Source: Methylobacterium sp. J-026 | GTDB lineage: Bacteria; Pseudomonadota; Alphaproteobacteria; Rhizobiales; Beijerinckiaceae | Direction: 5' to 3' | Length of the DNA: 42,529 nucleotides | Assembly (NCBI RefSeq): GCF_022829585.1 | Contig: NZ_JAKSYC010000146.1 | Coordinates: 1-42,529 of the forward strand | Part shown: piece by piece, positions 1-10,085 of the stretch | How the letters are laid out: each line of letters begins with the position of its first letter | How positions within the stretch are numbered: the first letter of the stretch is position 1 | Notes under the pieces: model-generated | What the model saw: only the letters and a program-made list of their open reading frames with translations | Database searches by the model: none | Told to the model about the DNA's origin: nothing | Translations under genes and position numbers: made by a program

Positions 1-1
1 G

Positions 2-1324
2 GCCGAGGACATCCGAACCGGGCGTCTGACCGCGGGGACGCGCCTGCCGACCCAGCGCGCCCTCGCTGAGGCGCTCGACCTGAACTTCACGACGGTGTCG
101 CGCGGATACGTCGAAGCCCATAAGCGCGGGCTGATCGAGGGGCGCGTCGGTCAGGGAACCTTCGTGGTCGATCCCGCTCGCCCGCCGCGTTCGACCGGTG
201 CCACGACAGCGCGTCGAACCGGTCCCGTCGACTTCACCATGAACCTGCCCCCCGAGCCCGACGCGCCGGCCCTGCAAGCCCGCATGCAGGCCTCGTTCGC
301 GGACCTGTCCGGCGATCTCACCAACCTGTTGCGCTACCAGGGCTTCGGCGGCACGGAGGAGGACAAGGAAGCGGCTCTGCGCTGGCTGAAAGGCCGCGGG
401 GTCGTCACGTCCCGGGAGCGTCTGCTGATCTGCCCGGGCGCGCACAGCGCCCTGTTCGGCATACTGGGGCAGGTCGCTCAGGCGGGCGACACGATCTGCG
501 CCGAGCGGATCACCTATCCCGGGATCCGCGCGCTCGCCGCACATCTGCGCCTGCGCCTCGTCGATTTGCCCATGGACCGATACGGGGTCGATCCGGATGC
601 CTTCGCCGCCGCCTGCACCAAAGTCGCGCCGAAGGCCATCTACCTGAATCCGTTGCTGCAGAACCCCACCACCGCGACCCTGCCCAGGACGCGGCGCGAG
701 GCCGTGATCGCGGTTGCGCGGCGATACGCCGTCACCATCATCGAGGACGACGCCTACGCCCGCATCTGCCCGTCTCCGCCGCCGAGTTTTGCGGAACTCG
801 CACCGGAGATCACCTACTACGTGGCGGGACTGGCCAAGTGCCTGGGCGCCGGACTTCGGCTCGCCTTCCTGGTCGCCCCGAGCGCCCGTTCCGCACTGCC
901 CCTGGGGGGCGCCCTGCGCGCCGCTACGGTCATGGCCTCGCCGATCTCGACGGCCCTGGCGACGCGCTGGATCATGGATGGCACGGCGGAGGCCATCGTC
1001 CAGTTCGTCCGCGAGGAATCAGCCGCACGGCAGCGCATCGCAACCGCGATGCTTCCAGCCGGGACCTACACGGCCGATCCGCATGCCTTCCACGTCTGGA
1101 TCACGCTGCCGGAGGGCTGGACGCGCTCGGCCTTCGCCAGCCAAGGTCGGTCGGCCGGGCTCGGCGTCATCGCCAGCGACCCGTTTTGCGTCGCGGGGAC
1201 GCCACCGGAGGCGGTCCGTCTCTGTCTCGGCGGCCCCTCGACCCGTCAGCAGATCACGCACGGCTTGGAGGTGCTTGCCCACGCCCTCGAAGGCTCCCCG
1301 GCCCTCGCCTCGGCCTACATCTGA
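2..1324 (+). CDS. MocR-type PLP-dependent transcriptional regulator, 5' end missing
   Basis: The reading frame is already open at position 2, so the true start lies outside the window. The first ~55 visible residues form a GntR-like winged helix, with LPTQRALAEALDLNFTTVSR followed by a GQGTFV wing. A fold type I aminotransferase domain follows; NPLLQNPTTATLPRTRR, IIEDDAYARI and AGLAKCLGAGLRLAF are visible, the last carrying the lysine expected to bind pyridoxal phosphate. This GntR-plus-aminotransferase order defines the MocR/PdxR/GabR family, whose members regulate a nearby metabolic gene rather than transaminate. No obvious target gene is divergent inside the window; it may lie upstream of position 1. 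The family is clear, the specific regulon is unknown. Confidence 0.9.
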   Translation, partial: AEDIRTGRLTAGTRLPTQRALAEALDLNFTTVSRGYVEAHKRGLIEGRVGQGTFVVDPARPPRSTGATTARRTGPVDFTMNLPPEPDAPALQARMQASFADLSGDLTNLLRYQGFGGTEEDKEAALRWLKGRGVVTSRERLLICPGAHSALFGILGQVAQAGDTICAERITYPGIRALAAHLRLRLVDLPMDRYGVDPDAFAAACTKVAPKAIYLNPLLQNPTTATLPRTRREAVIAVARRYAVTIIEDDAYARICPSPPPSFAELAPEITYYVAGLAKCLGAGLRLAFLVAPSARSALPLGGALRAATVMASPISTALATRWIMDGTAEAIVQFVREESAARQRIATAMLPAGTYTADPHAFHVWITLPEGWTRSAFASQGRSAGLGVIASDPFCVAGTPPEAVRLCLGGPSTRQQITHGLEVLAHALEGSPALASAYI

Positions 1325-1729
1325 ACCGCCGAGCCCCATCGCGGTCGAAGCACACGCCCGGTCACTCGATGATGCGCTCGAATGACGACCAAGACGATCA
1401 CACGATCAAGCTCTTTCCGGTCATCGGCCGTGCAGCCGAAAACAGCCTGATCGCGATCGCCATGCGAAGGTCTCCCGGCGACCTAGGAGGACTGCTTCCG
1501 GGCTACGCTACCGTGAGCGATCCGAACTCGGGCGGCGACAGGCCATCTTCGCCTCCCGCGTCCGCAGACGTGGCACTCCGGTCACCCAACGGACTTCGCG
1601 CTGCCGCAGCGCATCGACGAGACTGTCCGATGCCGCTTCGCTCGCGCGACCAATCTGCGACGCAGCGGCCAGGACCGTCACGAAGGGCGTTGACTCGGAC
1701 CCCCGAAGCCGTTCAGAACGCATCCCGTT
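1325..1729. other. Intergenic stretch without a recognisable gene
   Basis: About 400 bases separate the MocR-type gene from the tRNA. Reading frames are present on both strands, but they have no start with a ribosome-binding site and no recognisable domain, and they look like high-GC noise. The tRNA promoter must lie near the right end, but I cannot identify a convincing -35/-10 pair. Confidence 0.5.
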
Positions 1730-1804
1730 GCGGGCGTAGTTCAGTGGTAGAACGTCAGCTTCCCAAGCTGAATGTCGTCGGTTCGATCCCGATCGCCCGC
1801 TCCA
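1730..1804 (+). tRNA. tRNA-Gly (anticodon CCC)
   Basis: The acceptor arms GCGGGCG and CGCCCGC pair across the gene, and a discriminator T plus an encoded CCA follow at 1801-1804. The D-arm contains AGTTCAGTGGTAGAAC, the anticodon stem is TCAGC/GCTGA around the loop TTCCCAA (anticodon CCC), and the T-arm contains GGTTCGATCC. All arms fold canonically over 75 nt including CCA. The CCC anticodon reads GGG glycine codons. Confidence 0.96.
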
Positions 1805-1833
1805 CGCCATTCCCCGTCGAAGACGACCGCGTG

Positions 1834-1868
1834 CGGTAGGCCCGCCCCTGCTCGGGACGGCCCTACCG
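1834..1868. terminator. Possible hairpin between tRNA-Gly and the amidase gene
   Basis: The outer arms CGGTAGG (1834-1840) and CCTACCG (1862-1868) are perfectly complementary, and the stem continues inward with mismatches. It lies about 30 bp past the tRNA and 74 bp past the stop of the convergent amidase gene, where a terminator for either would be expected. There is no T-tract on either side, so termination is only a guess. Confidence 0.3.
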
Positions 1869-1941
1869 GTCGATGGCGCGCCGTCCCGAATATCGAGAGA
1901 CGCGCCAACTGACATCTGGCAGACGGCGATTCGATCGCGTG

Positions 1942-2904
1942 TCAGGCCGTCCGGGATGGGGCCTGAGCGAGGGCGGCCTTGGGCATGAGCATGTGCACGC
2001 CCTTGTTGCCATCGACCGTCTGGGTGATCCGCAGGTTTCCGGCCAGCGAGCACAGCATATAGGCTTGGTTCCGGGTGAGTCCGGTGCGCGCGCAGACGAG
2101 GCGGACCATCTCGCGCACGGCCTGCCGCATCGCCTCGTCAAGGCTCTCGTGCAGGCCGATGGACATCAGGTCGGTGGGGGTCTCGGCGAAGGGCCAGGCG
2201 CCCGGGAGATCCTTGCGCACGGTGAGGCGGAACGTGCCGGTGAGCCCCGTCTCAAGCGCCGTGATGCAGACCTCGCCGTCGCCCTGGACCCCGTGGCCAT
2301 CCCCCGCGTAGAAGCCGCCGCCGGGATTGAACACCGGCAGGTACAAAGTCGTGCCGACCCGCATCTCCTTGTTGTCCATGTTGCCGCCGAAGGCGCGGGG
2401 CACCGGTGTGCCGACCCGGCCCCAGGCGGCGGGCGGGGCGGTGCCCAGGATGCCGAAGAACGGGTCGAGGGGCAGTTCCGTGCCCCAGGGCAGCCGGCAG
2501 AGGCCGCGGGCGGTGTCGATGTCGGCGTGGATCGTCTCGTAGTCGGTGAACTCGTCCGGCAGGGTGCCGAGCAGCGGCAGGATCGCCACGAAGCCCCAAT
2601 CCAGGCGGAACTTCAGGTCGAGGATGTCGACCTGGAGCATGTCGCCGGGCTCGGCGCCCGCCACGTGGACCGGCCCGGTGACGAAATGCGGGCCGGGGCC
2701 GCGCTGCAGGGTGTCGAGGGCGTGGAGCAGGTCGGCCGGCACCCGGGCCGGATCGGGATGGAGCGACTCGCGCCCGCCCGCCGGATGCGAGTGCAGGGTG
2801 ACGGTGTCGCCGGACGCGACGGTGAGGACCGGCGGCAGGGCGGCGTCGAAGTAGCCGAGCACCATCGTCTCGGGCGTGGCGGGGATCTCGTGATGCGTGG
2901 ACAC
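1942..2904 (-). CDS. Acetamidase/formamidase family protein
   Basis: This 320-residue protein belongs to the FmdA/AmdA family, which hydrolyses short aliphatic amides such as formamide or acetamide to ammonia and the acid. Family features include the N-terminal LTVASGDTVTLHSHPAGG, then TGPVHVAGAEPGDMLQVDIL, a glycine-rich FNPGGGFYAGDGHGVQGDGE and a C-terminal GLTRNQAYMLCSLAGNLRIT. I chose the GTG at 2904 because AAGGAG sits six bases upstream; the open frame extends further without a good start. It is the last gene of the urt cluster, 20 bp behind urtE. This placement suggests that the transporter feeds it, either with a short amide or with urea-related substrates. Which amide it prefers cannot be read from the sequence. 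Confidence 0.9.
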   Translation of the reverse strand: MSTHHEIPATPETMVLGYFDAALPPVLTVASGDTVTLHSHPAGGRESLHPDPARVPADLLHALDTLQRGPGPHFVTGPVHVAGAEPGDMLQVDILDLKFRLDWGFVAILPLLGTLPDEFTDYETIHADIDTARGLCRLPWGTELPLDPFFGILGTAPPAAWGRVGTPVPRAFGGNMDNKEMRVGTTLYLPVFNPGGGFYAGDGHGVQGDGEVCITALETGLTGTFRLTVRKDLPGAWPFAETPTDLMSIGLHESLDEAMRQAVREMVRLVCARTGLTRNQAYMLCSLAGNLRITQTVDGNKGVHMLMPKAALAQAPSRTA

Positions 2905-2924
2905 GGCGTCTCCTTGTTGTGCCG

Positions 2925-3637
<713 letters not shown>

Positions 3638-3641
<4 letters not shown>

Positions 3642-4348
3642 CGTCCGAGGAAGACCTCGATGACCCGGGCATCGCCGCGGGCGCCGCGCATGCTGCCCTC
3701 GTAGAGGGTGCGGCCCTCGTGCAGCACCGTCACCCGGTCGGCGACGGCCTCCACGAAGGCCATGTCGTGCTCGATCACCAGAATCGCCCGGTCCGGCCGC
3801 CGAAGCGCGCGGATCAGCGCGGCGGTGTGGGCCGTCTCGGCGTCGGAGAGGCCGGCCACCGGCTCGTCGAGCAGGAGGAGCGCGGGCTCTGCGGCCAGCA
3901 CCATGCCGATCTCCAGCCACTGCTTCTCACCGTGGGCGAGGCGTCCGGCCAAAACCGCGGCACGCGGGGCGAGGCCGATCTCCCCCAGGACGGAGCTTAT
4001 GCGGGCGGGGCGTTCGCGGGGCGCCAGCGCGGGCCCGCAGCCGATCTCCAGGTTCTCGCGCACGGTGAGGGCCGGGAAGACGCTGGGCTTCTGGAACTTG
4101 CGCCGCACGCCGGCCCGGGCGATCGCGGCCTCGGAGCACTGGGTCAGGTCGAGCCCGTCGCCCAGGGTCACCCGGCCGGCGACCGGTTTGGTGATGCCGG
4201 AGATGACGTCGAGCAGCGTGGTCTTGCCGGCGCCGTTCGGCCCGATCACGGCCCGCACCTCGCCGGGATCGACCGCCAGCGAGACGGCATCGAGGGCGGT
4301 GAAGCGCCCGAAGACGACCGTCAGGGCATCGACCACCAGGGCGCTCAT
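3638..4348 (-). CDS. urtD: Urea/short-chain-amide ABC transporter ATPase UrtD
   Basis: This is a 236-residue ATPase of the LivG/UrtD type. It has Walker A GPNGAGKTTLLDVISG, KFQKPSVFPALTVRENLEI around the Q-loop, signature LAHGEKQWLEIGM in place of the canonical LSGGQ, Walker B ALLLLDEPVAGLSDAE and a late switch histidine in VIEHDMAFV. The HGEKQWLEIGM form of the signature is typical of UrtD and helps separate this system from branched-chain amino-acid transporters. The start ATG at 4348 overlaps the urtC stop by four bases. A longer upstream open frame exists but runs through urtC and is a shadow. Confidence 0.93.
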
Positions 4349-5439
4349 CGGGCCGCCCGCAGCCAGGTCGGGCGGAGGCCCGCGAGGTCGAGAAGCCCGT
4401 TCGGCAGCACCAGCACCACGAGGAGCACCAGTCCCGACAGGATGAAGGGCCACGCCTCCGGCATCGCGGCGCTGAGCCAGAATTTCAGGCCGTTGACGAG
4501 CACGGCGCCGATCACCGCCCCGCCGAGCCGCCCCAGCCCGCCGATCGCCACCCAGACGGCGATCTCGATGGACAGATCGGGCGCCAGCACCCGCGGGTTG
4601 ATGATGCCGACCTGCGGCACGTACAGGATGCCGGCCAGGGCGGCGATCATGGCCGAGAGGCACCAGATCCCGAGCTTCAGCCGGGTGGTGCTGTAGCCCA
4701 GCGTGCGCAGGCGGGTCTCGTCGTCGCGGCAGGCGAGCATCCGCCGCCCGACGGCACTGCCGACCAAGAGCCGGGCGCCGGCGAGCACGGCGGCCAGTGC
4801 CATCAGCGTGGCAACCGCGAGGCCCGTGACCACGCCGGGGGAGCCCATCGGCCAGCCGAACAGCAGCGGGAAGCCGGTCATGCCGTTGTTGCCGCCGAGA
4901 CCGGTATCGTTGCGGTACATCAGCAGCATCGCGACGTAGACCAGCGCCTGGCTGATGATCGAGAAGTAGACGCCGTTGACCCGCGAGCGGAACGAGGCGA
5001 GCCCGAACAGGAAGGCGACGAGGCCGGCGACCGCCAGTGCGAGCAGGAAGGCGTAGGCGGCGTGGTCGAGGCCCGCCCAGTAGGCCGGGAGGCTCTTCCA
5101 GCCCATGAACTGCACGAAGTCCGGCAGCACCCCGGTCACGGCAGCGCCGTGGGCGAGCAGGTGCATGGCGCAGACATAGCCGCCGATGGCGAAGAACAGC
5201 CCGTGCCCCAGGCTGAGGATGCCGAGATAGCCCCAGACCAGGTCGAGGGAGACGGCCAGGATCGCGAAGGCGGCGAGCTGGCCCAGGGCGTTGACGAGGT
5301 AGGGGGCGGGGGGAGCCACCAGCAGGGCCGCCGCGGCGGCGAGGCAAAGCCCGACCAGCCCGGCGACCAGGGGATCGCGCAGGGCCCGCGTCGCCGGCCC
5401 GGTCTGGCGCGCCAGGGCGGTCCGGAGGGTTCCGCTCAT
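4345..5439 (-). CDS. urtC: Urea/short-chain-amide ABC transporter permease UrtC
   Basis: This 364-residue polytopic inner-membrane protein of the LivM/UrtC family has about ten hydrophobic segments. LDLVWGYLGILSLGHGLFFA near residue 70 is the family hallmark; the conserved GRLGGAVIGAVLVNGLKFWL lies near the C-terminus. It pairs with UrtB to form the channel. The start overlaps urtB by four bases and the end overlaps urtD by four, as expected for a tightly coupled operon. Confidence 0.93.
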   Translation of the reverse strand: MSGTLRTALARQTGPATRALRDPLVAGLVGLCLAAAAALLVAPPAPYLVNALGQLAAFAILAVSLDLVWGYLGILSLGHGLFFAIGGYVCAMHLLAHGAAVTGVLPDFVQFMGWKSLPAYWAGLDHAAYAFLLALAVAGLVAFLFGLASFRSRVNGVYFSIISQALVYVAMLLMYRNDTGLGGNNGMTGFPLLFGWPMGSPGVVTGLAVATLMALAAVLAGARLLVGSAVGRRMLACRDDETRLRTLGYSTTRLKLGIWCLSAMIAALAGILYVPQVGIINPRVLAPDLSIEIAVWVAIGGLGRLGGAVIGAVLVNGLKFWLSAAMPEAWPFILSGLVLLVVLVLPNGLLDLAGLRPTWLRAAR

Positions 5440-7064
5440 CGCCGCCGCCGGAACGCGAACAGCCCCTCGGGCCGGCGCTGCAGGAACAGGATGATGCCGA
5501 CGAGCACGATCACCTTGGCGGCGACCGCGCCGGAAATCGGCTCGAGCAGCACATTGGCGCCGCCGACCCCGAGCGCCGCCACCAGGGTCCCGGCAAGGCT
5601 GCCGACGCCGCCCAGCACCACGACCATGAAGCTGTCGATGATGAAGCCGGAGCCCATGCCGGGATTGACGCTGTAGATCGGGCAGAGCGCCACCCCGGCG
5701 AGCCCCGCCAGCCCCGAGCCGAGGCCGAAGGCGAGGCGGTCGACCCGGCGGGTCGGCAGGCCCAGGCAGGCGGCCATGTCGCGGTTCTGGGTCACCGCGC
5801 GGATGTCGAGCCCGAGGGGGGTGCGGCGCAGGATCAGCAGGGTCAGGGCCAGCGTCACCACCGCGAAGCCGATGGCGAAGAGGCGGTTCCAGGTGACGAC
5901 GAAGTCGGCGTAGAGCGGTACGCCGCCGCTGACGTAGGCCGGCATCGCGAATTGCAGGTTCTGCGTCCCGACGGTGACGCGGATCAGATTCACCAGGAAC
6001 AGGCTCACCGCCCAGGTGGCGAGCAGGCTCATCAGCGGGCGCCGGTAGAGGTGGCGCAGGATCAGCGCCTCGACCACGATCCCCACCAGGGCGACGGCGC
6101 CGAAGGCCACCGGGATCGCCGCGACGAGGTAGAGGTCGAGCAGCCCGGGGGCGAACCGGCGCAGCGCCTCCTGCACGCCGTAGGTGGCGTAGGCGCCGAG
6201 CATGATGAACTCGCCCTGGGCGAGGTTGATGACGCCCATCAAGCCGAAGATGATCGCGAGCCCGGCCGCCGCCATGAACAGGATGCTGGCGAAGCTCAAC
6301 CCGTTGTAGACGACCGCGAGGGCGTCGCCGATCGCGACCGCGCGGCCGACCCGGGCGAGCCCCGCATCGACGGCCGCCCGGAAGGCCGGATCGGTCGCGT
6401 AGGCCGGATCGCCCTTCAGCGCCGCGAGCCGCGCCCGGGCGGTCCCGGACGGACTCGCCGCCACGGCGCCAATCGCCGCGACGCGCCGGGCCGGATCGGC
6501 CGAAGACAGGGCGGCCGCCTGGGCGAGGCCGGCGATGGTGGACTTCAGACCGGGATCCGTCTCCGCGTCCCGCGCCCGGTCGAACACCGCCTCCGGCACG
6601 GTCGCGATGCGCCTTTCCAGGACCGCGAGACCGGCGGCGCGCGCCGCCGGATCCGGTCCGGTCAGGAGGCCGATCATGCCGCGCGCGGTCTCGACGGCGG
6701 CGCGCTGGCGCAGGCCGAGGACGGGCGCGCGCGCCTCCGCGGCCGGCCGAACCGCGTCGGTGACGGCGTCGCGGCCCTCGGGCGCCCCCGGGCGATCGAG
6801 CAGGACCGCGCCCTCGGCGGTGCAGGACAGGCGGCGCTCGGCCAACGCGCCCAGGATCCGCCCCGCGAACGCCAGGTCATCGCCCGGCAGCGCGCCGCCG
6901 GCCTGGACGAGGCCCTCGGCCCCGCGCACCTGCGCTGCCCCGTCGCCGCAGAGCGCGGCCGCGAGCGCCGCCCGGTCGAACGGTGCGGCGGTGGCCGGGA
7001 GAGCGAGACAGGCGAGCGCCAGGGACCAGAGCGCCAGGATGGCACGCCGCCCCGGATCAGCCAT
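5436..7064 (-). CDS. urtB: Urea/short-chain-amide ABC transporter permease UrtB
   Basis: This 542-residue protein has two parts. Residues 1 to ~25 form a signal peptide ending near ALPATAAPF. Residues ~25-230 are an alanine-rich, helical, soluble segment, expected in the periplasm. The rest is a LivH-type permease with YNGLSFASILFMAAAGLAII and GVINLAQGEFIMLGAYATYG. The long N-terminal extension is known from proteobacterial UrtB and is absent from LivH, so it supports a Urt rather than a Liv assignment. The start lies within the end of urtA (8-base overlap). Confidence 0.92.
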   Translation of the reverse strand: MADPGRRAILALWSLALACLALPATAAPFDRAALAAALCGDGAAQVRGAEGLVQAGGALPGDDLAFAGRILGALAERRLSCTAEGAVLLDRPGAPEGRDAVTDAVRPAAEARAPVLGLRQRAAVETARGMIGLLTGPDPAARAAGLAVLERRIATVPEAVFDRARDAETDPGLKSTIAGLAQAAALSSADPARRVAAIGAVAASPSGTARARLAALKGDPAYATDPAFRAAVDAGLARVGRAVAIGDALAVVYNGLSFASILFMAAAGLAIIFGLMGVINLAQGEFIMLGAYATYGVQEALRRFAPGLLDLYLVAAIPVAFGAVALVGIVVEALILRHLYRRPLMSLLATWAVSLFLVNLIRVTVGTQNLQFAMPAYVSGGVPLYADFVVTWNRLFAIGFAVVTLALTLLILRRTPLGLDIRAVTQNRDMAACLGLPTRRVDRLAFGLGSGLAGLAGVALCPIYSVNPGMGSGFIIDSFMVVVLGGVGSLAGTLVAALGVGGANVLLEPISGAVAAKVIVLVGIILFLQRRPEGLFAFRRRR

Positions 7065-8283
7065 AGGGGCTGAACGGGACCGGCTTCGGGGCGTCGGGGG
7101 ATTGCCAGAGCACGTCGAAGCCGCGCTTCTCGTTGACCGACCCGATGAAGACGCCGCGGGAGACGTAGTTGTCCGCCCCCGTCATGGTCAGCGTGTAGCC
7201 GGACGGGTCGTCGAAGCTCAGACCCGCGAAGGCCTTGCGCACCTCCGGGACCGCGAAGGACCCCGCCTTGGCGGCGGCCAGCGCCCAGAGCTGGACGCTG
7301 TCGTAGGCCGAAACCATCGGATCGATCACGGTATCGGCGCTGAACGGGACGTTCTTGGCCTTCACGTAGGATGCCCAGTCGCCGAGGAATTTCCTGTTCC
7401 GCTCGCCCTTGGCGGCCTGGAGATAGGCCCAGCAGTTCAGATGGCCGACGAGCTTCCCGGTATCGAGACCCTCCAGATCGGCCTCCACCATGTCGAGGCC
7501 GAGGATCGGGACGTCGGTGGCACTGATGCCCTGGTTGGCGAATTCGCGCAGGAAATCGGGGATCGAGGAGCCGACGACGGTGAGCACCACGATCGGCTGG
7601 CCGCCGGGCTGGCTGGCGAAGCTGCGCACCTGGTTCACCAGCGTCTGGAAGTTCGAGAAGCCGAAGGGCACGTATTCCTCGCGCCACGCGGTCTCGGGGA
7701 TGCCCTTGCCCGTCCAGTAGCCCTTCAGCTGCTTGTTGATCGTGCGCGGCCAGACATAGTCCGAGCCGATCATGAAGAAGCGCTTCGCGCCGACCCCGTC
7801 CGGACCCATCAGGTAGTCGACCGCGGGCAGCACGGAACTCGCCGGCGGCGAGTTCACGTAGACGACGTTCTTCGAATTCTCGTCGCCCTCGAAATGCAGC
7901 GGGTAAAACAGCAACCCGTCATTTTGCTCGACGACCGGAAGCACCGACTTCCGCGACACCGAAGTCCAGCACCCGAACAGGGCCGCGACCTTCTCCTGCT
8001 GGAGCATCTGCCGTCCGACCTGTGCGTAGAGCGGCCAGTCCGAGGCGGGATCGGAGGTCACGACCTCGATCTGACGGCCGTTGACGCCGCCGCGCCCGTT
8101 GATCTCGTCGGCCGCCATCCGGACCACGTGGTTCAGCCGGCCCTCAAGATTGGCCATCGTGCCGGAGGACGAGAACAGGCAGCCGAGCTTGACCGTATCG
8201 GCGGCGAAGGCCGGCCGGATGAGCGCAGGCGCCGCCAGGAAAGCCGCCGTGCCCAGGACGCCGCGCCGCGTGAGTTGCGTCAT
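7057..8283 (-). CDS. urtA: Urea/short-chain-amide ABC transporter substrate-binding protein UrtA
   Basis: This 408-residue periplasmic binding protein is the first gene of the minus-strand operon. The N-terminus reads MTQLTRRGVLGTAAFLAAPA, a twin-arginine-type signal, so export is likely through Tat. The mature part contains VKLGCLFSSSGTMANLEGRL, ALFGCWTSVSRKSVLPVVE, NDGLLFYPLHFEGDE and VGSDYVWPRTINKQLK, all typical of UrtA/FmdD-type proteins. I chose the ATG at 8283 because GAGGGAGC lies about ten bases upstream and the signal peptide then begins correctly; 22 further in-frame codons upstream are probably untranslated. UrtA and the Methylophilus short-amide receptor FmdD are close relatives, so the ligand could be urea or an amide. 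Confidence 0.92.
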   Translation of the reverse strand: MTQLTRRGVLGTAAFLAAPALIRPAFAADTVKLGCLFSSSGTMANLEGRLNHVVRMAADEINGRGGVNGRQIEVVTSDPASDWPLYAQVGRQMLQQEKVAALFGCWTSVSRKSVLPVVEQNDGLLFYPLHFEGDENSKNVVYVNSPPASSVLPAVDYLMGPDGVGAKRFFMIGSDYVWPRTINKQLKGYWTGKGIPETAWREEYVPFGFSNFQTLVNQVRSFASQPGGQPIVVLTVVGSSIPDFLREFANQGISATDVPILGLDMVEADLEGLDTGKLVGHLNCWAYLQAAKGERNRKFLGDWASYVKAKNVPFSADTVIDPMVSAYDSVQLWALAAAKAGSFAVPEVRKAFAGLSFDDPSGYTLTMTGADNYVSRGVFIGSVNEKRGFDVLWQSPDAPKPVPFSPYG

Positions 8284-8736
8284 CGATTCCAAAGCTCCCT
8301 CGGCCGCACGCTCGATTGTCGGCCGCGGGGTCGGGGACGGGAAGGTCAAAGAGGCTGCAGATCGCCGGATGGCTTGCGCATATTGGCGTCACTTGTACAC
8401 GCGACGGGCAGAATTCGCCCGGGACCATCCGCTTCAAAGACCGGAATACGGGGCCGACGTATAATGGCACTGAAGCGCGGCCGCTTCTGAGGCACGGAGC
8501 GGTCATGCCGCGGATCCCGACATCCGCTTCCCGGGGCGAGCCGATATGTGCGCCCGTCACGGCAATGATCGCCGTCCCGAATTCTCGACCGGCTGCTCAC
8601 GGTTCGAGCCCAGCCTGAAACGCGTCCTCGGCTGATGCGCCGCGGCGCTGACGCTCGGCGTCGGACCGGCTACGGCGCGGGCGGCACGGAAATGGCAGCG
8701 CAGCGGCGAGCGATCCGGGCTTGGAGCGGCGCAGGG
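8284..8736. other. Divergent promoter region between urtA and the M20 amidohydrolase
   Basis: About 450 bases lie between two divergent genes. A perfect TATAAT at 8460-8465 (+) could be the -10 element for the rightward gene, but its -35 region is poor and the leader would be long. A short inverted repeat, CGGGC (8405-8409) and GCCCG (8417-8421) around AGAATTC, is a candidate operator. I found no sigma-54 element of the TGGCAC-N5-TTGC form despite the nitrogen-related neighbours. Open frames here have no recognisable content. Confidence 0.4.
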
Positions 8737-10020
8737 ATGGAAACGGCATCGGCGATCGGCGCGGCAGTCCGCGCGCAGCGGGGCCGGGTTGAGGCTTTGT
8801 TCGCGGCGCTGGCCCGCTGCGGCCGGACCGAGCCCGGGTTCACGCGGGCCTCCTACAGCCCGGAGGAGACCGCGGCCCACGCGGTGGTGGTGCGCTGCGC
8901 CGAGGAACTCGGCCTCGCGGTCCGGCGGGATGCCGCCGCCAACACCACCATGACCCTGCCGGGCCGGGACCGCCGCTTGCCGCCGATCCTGATCGGCTCC
9001 CATCTCGACACCGTGCCCCAGGGCGGCAATTACGACGGGGCCGCCGGCGTGGTGGCCGGCCTCGCCGCCGTCGCGGCCATCCGCCGGCTCGGTCTGACGC
9101 CGGAGCGCGACATCACCGTCATGGCGATCCGCGCCGAGGAGAGCGTCTGGTTCCAGGTATCCTACGTCGGCAGCCGGGCAGCGCTCGGCAGCCTCCCGGA
9201 CGGGGCCCTCGATGCCGTCCGGATCGACGACGGCCAAGCGCTCGCCGGGCATATCGCCCGGGCGGGCGGCGACCCGGAAGCGCTGCGGGCCGGCCCGCCC
9301 GCCCTCGACGCCACCGCGATCCACGCCTTCCTGGAGGTGCATATCGAGCAGGCTCCGAGCCTCGAGGAAGCCGGGATCCCGGTCGGGCTCTGCACCGGGA
9401 TCCCGGGCAACGTGCGCTATCCCGATGTCCGGATCCGCGGGCGTTACGACCATGTCGGCACCCCGCGCCGCTTCCGCCGGGACGCCGCCATAGCCGGCGC
9501 GGAGATCGCCCTCGCCCTCGACCGGGTCTGGGCGGAGCGGGAGGCGGCCGGCTGCCCGATGGCGGTCACCTTCGGCCGGTTCCACACCGACGCCGCGGCG
9601 CACGGTATGACCACGGTCCCCGGCGAATTCCGCTTCAGCCTGGACATGCGGGCCTACACGGCCGGGGTGCTGGCGGAACTGGAGGCCGCCTTCCTGGACG
9701 CTGTGGCGGCGGCGGAGCGCCGCGGCGTCAAGGTGGCGCTCGGGTCCCGAGCGGAGGCCTCCGTGGGCGCGGTCGCGCCCCGGATCCGCGACGGGCTCGC
9801 GGCGGCGGCGGACGCGCTCGGCATCGCGACCCGGCCCCTCGGCAGCCCCGCCTCCCACGACGCCGCCGCCTTCGCCAAGGCCGGCGTGCCGATGGCCATG
9901 CTGTTCGTGCGCAACGCCAACGGCAGCCACAACCCCGACGAGGCCATGGCGATCGACGATCTGCTCGACGCCACCGCGATCCTCACCGTCTGGCTGGCGG
10001 CGGAAACCTGCGGCGGCTGA
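8737..10020 (+). CDS. M20-family amidohydrolase of the hydantoinase/carbamoylase type
   Basis: This ~427-residue cytoplasmic metalloenzyme belongs to the Zn-dependent N-carbamoyl-L-amino-acid hydrolase / beta-ureidopropionase / allantoate amidohydrolase group. Metal-site motifs are GSHLDTVPQGGNYDGAAG, the acidic pair in RAEESVWF, HIEQAPSLEEAGIPVG and the C-terminal NGSHNPDEAM. The lid/dimerisation histidine appears in GRYDHVGTP and the substrate-side SPASHDAAAF is present. The family's usual EEE-x-x-RF is EESVWF here, so specificity may differ. The ATG at 8737 is chosen because GGAG lies ~10 bases upstream and the sequence before it is low-complexity; an earlier in-frame start at 8635 is possible. 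Its position divergent from urtA-amidase suggests nitrogen release from carbamoyl or ureido compounds. Confidence 0.85.
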   Translation: METASAIGAAVRAQRGRVEALFAALARCGRTEPGFTRASYSPEETAAHAVVVRCAEELGLAVRRDAAANTTMTLPGRDRRLPPILIGSHLDTVPQGGNYDGAAGVVAGLAAVAAIRRLGLTPERDITVMAIRAEESVWFQVSYVGSRAALGSLPDGALDAVRIDDGQALAGHIARAGGDPEALRAGPPALDATAIHAFLEVHIEQAPSLEEAGIPVGLCTGIPGNVRYPDVRIRGRYDHVGTPRRFRRDAAIAGAEIALALDRVWAEREAAGCPMAVTFGRFHTDAAAHGMTTVPGEFRFSLDMRAYTAGVLAELEAAFLDAVAAAERRGVKVALGSRAEASVGAVAPRIRDGLAAAADALGIATRPLGSPASHDAAAFAKAGVPMAMLFVRNANGSHNPDEAMAIDDLLDATAILTVWLAAETCGG

Positions 10021-10085
10021 GGACCATTCTACTCGGGCACCGCAACGCGCGAGACTGACCACCTGGGCAGTCCGGCGGCGGCATG

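Noticed and set aside
8284..8736. Sigma-54 / NtrC promoter for the nitrogen genes
   Set aside because: TGGCAC occurs at 8466 but is not followed by the TTGC element at the required spacing.
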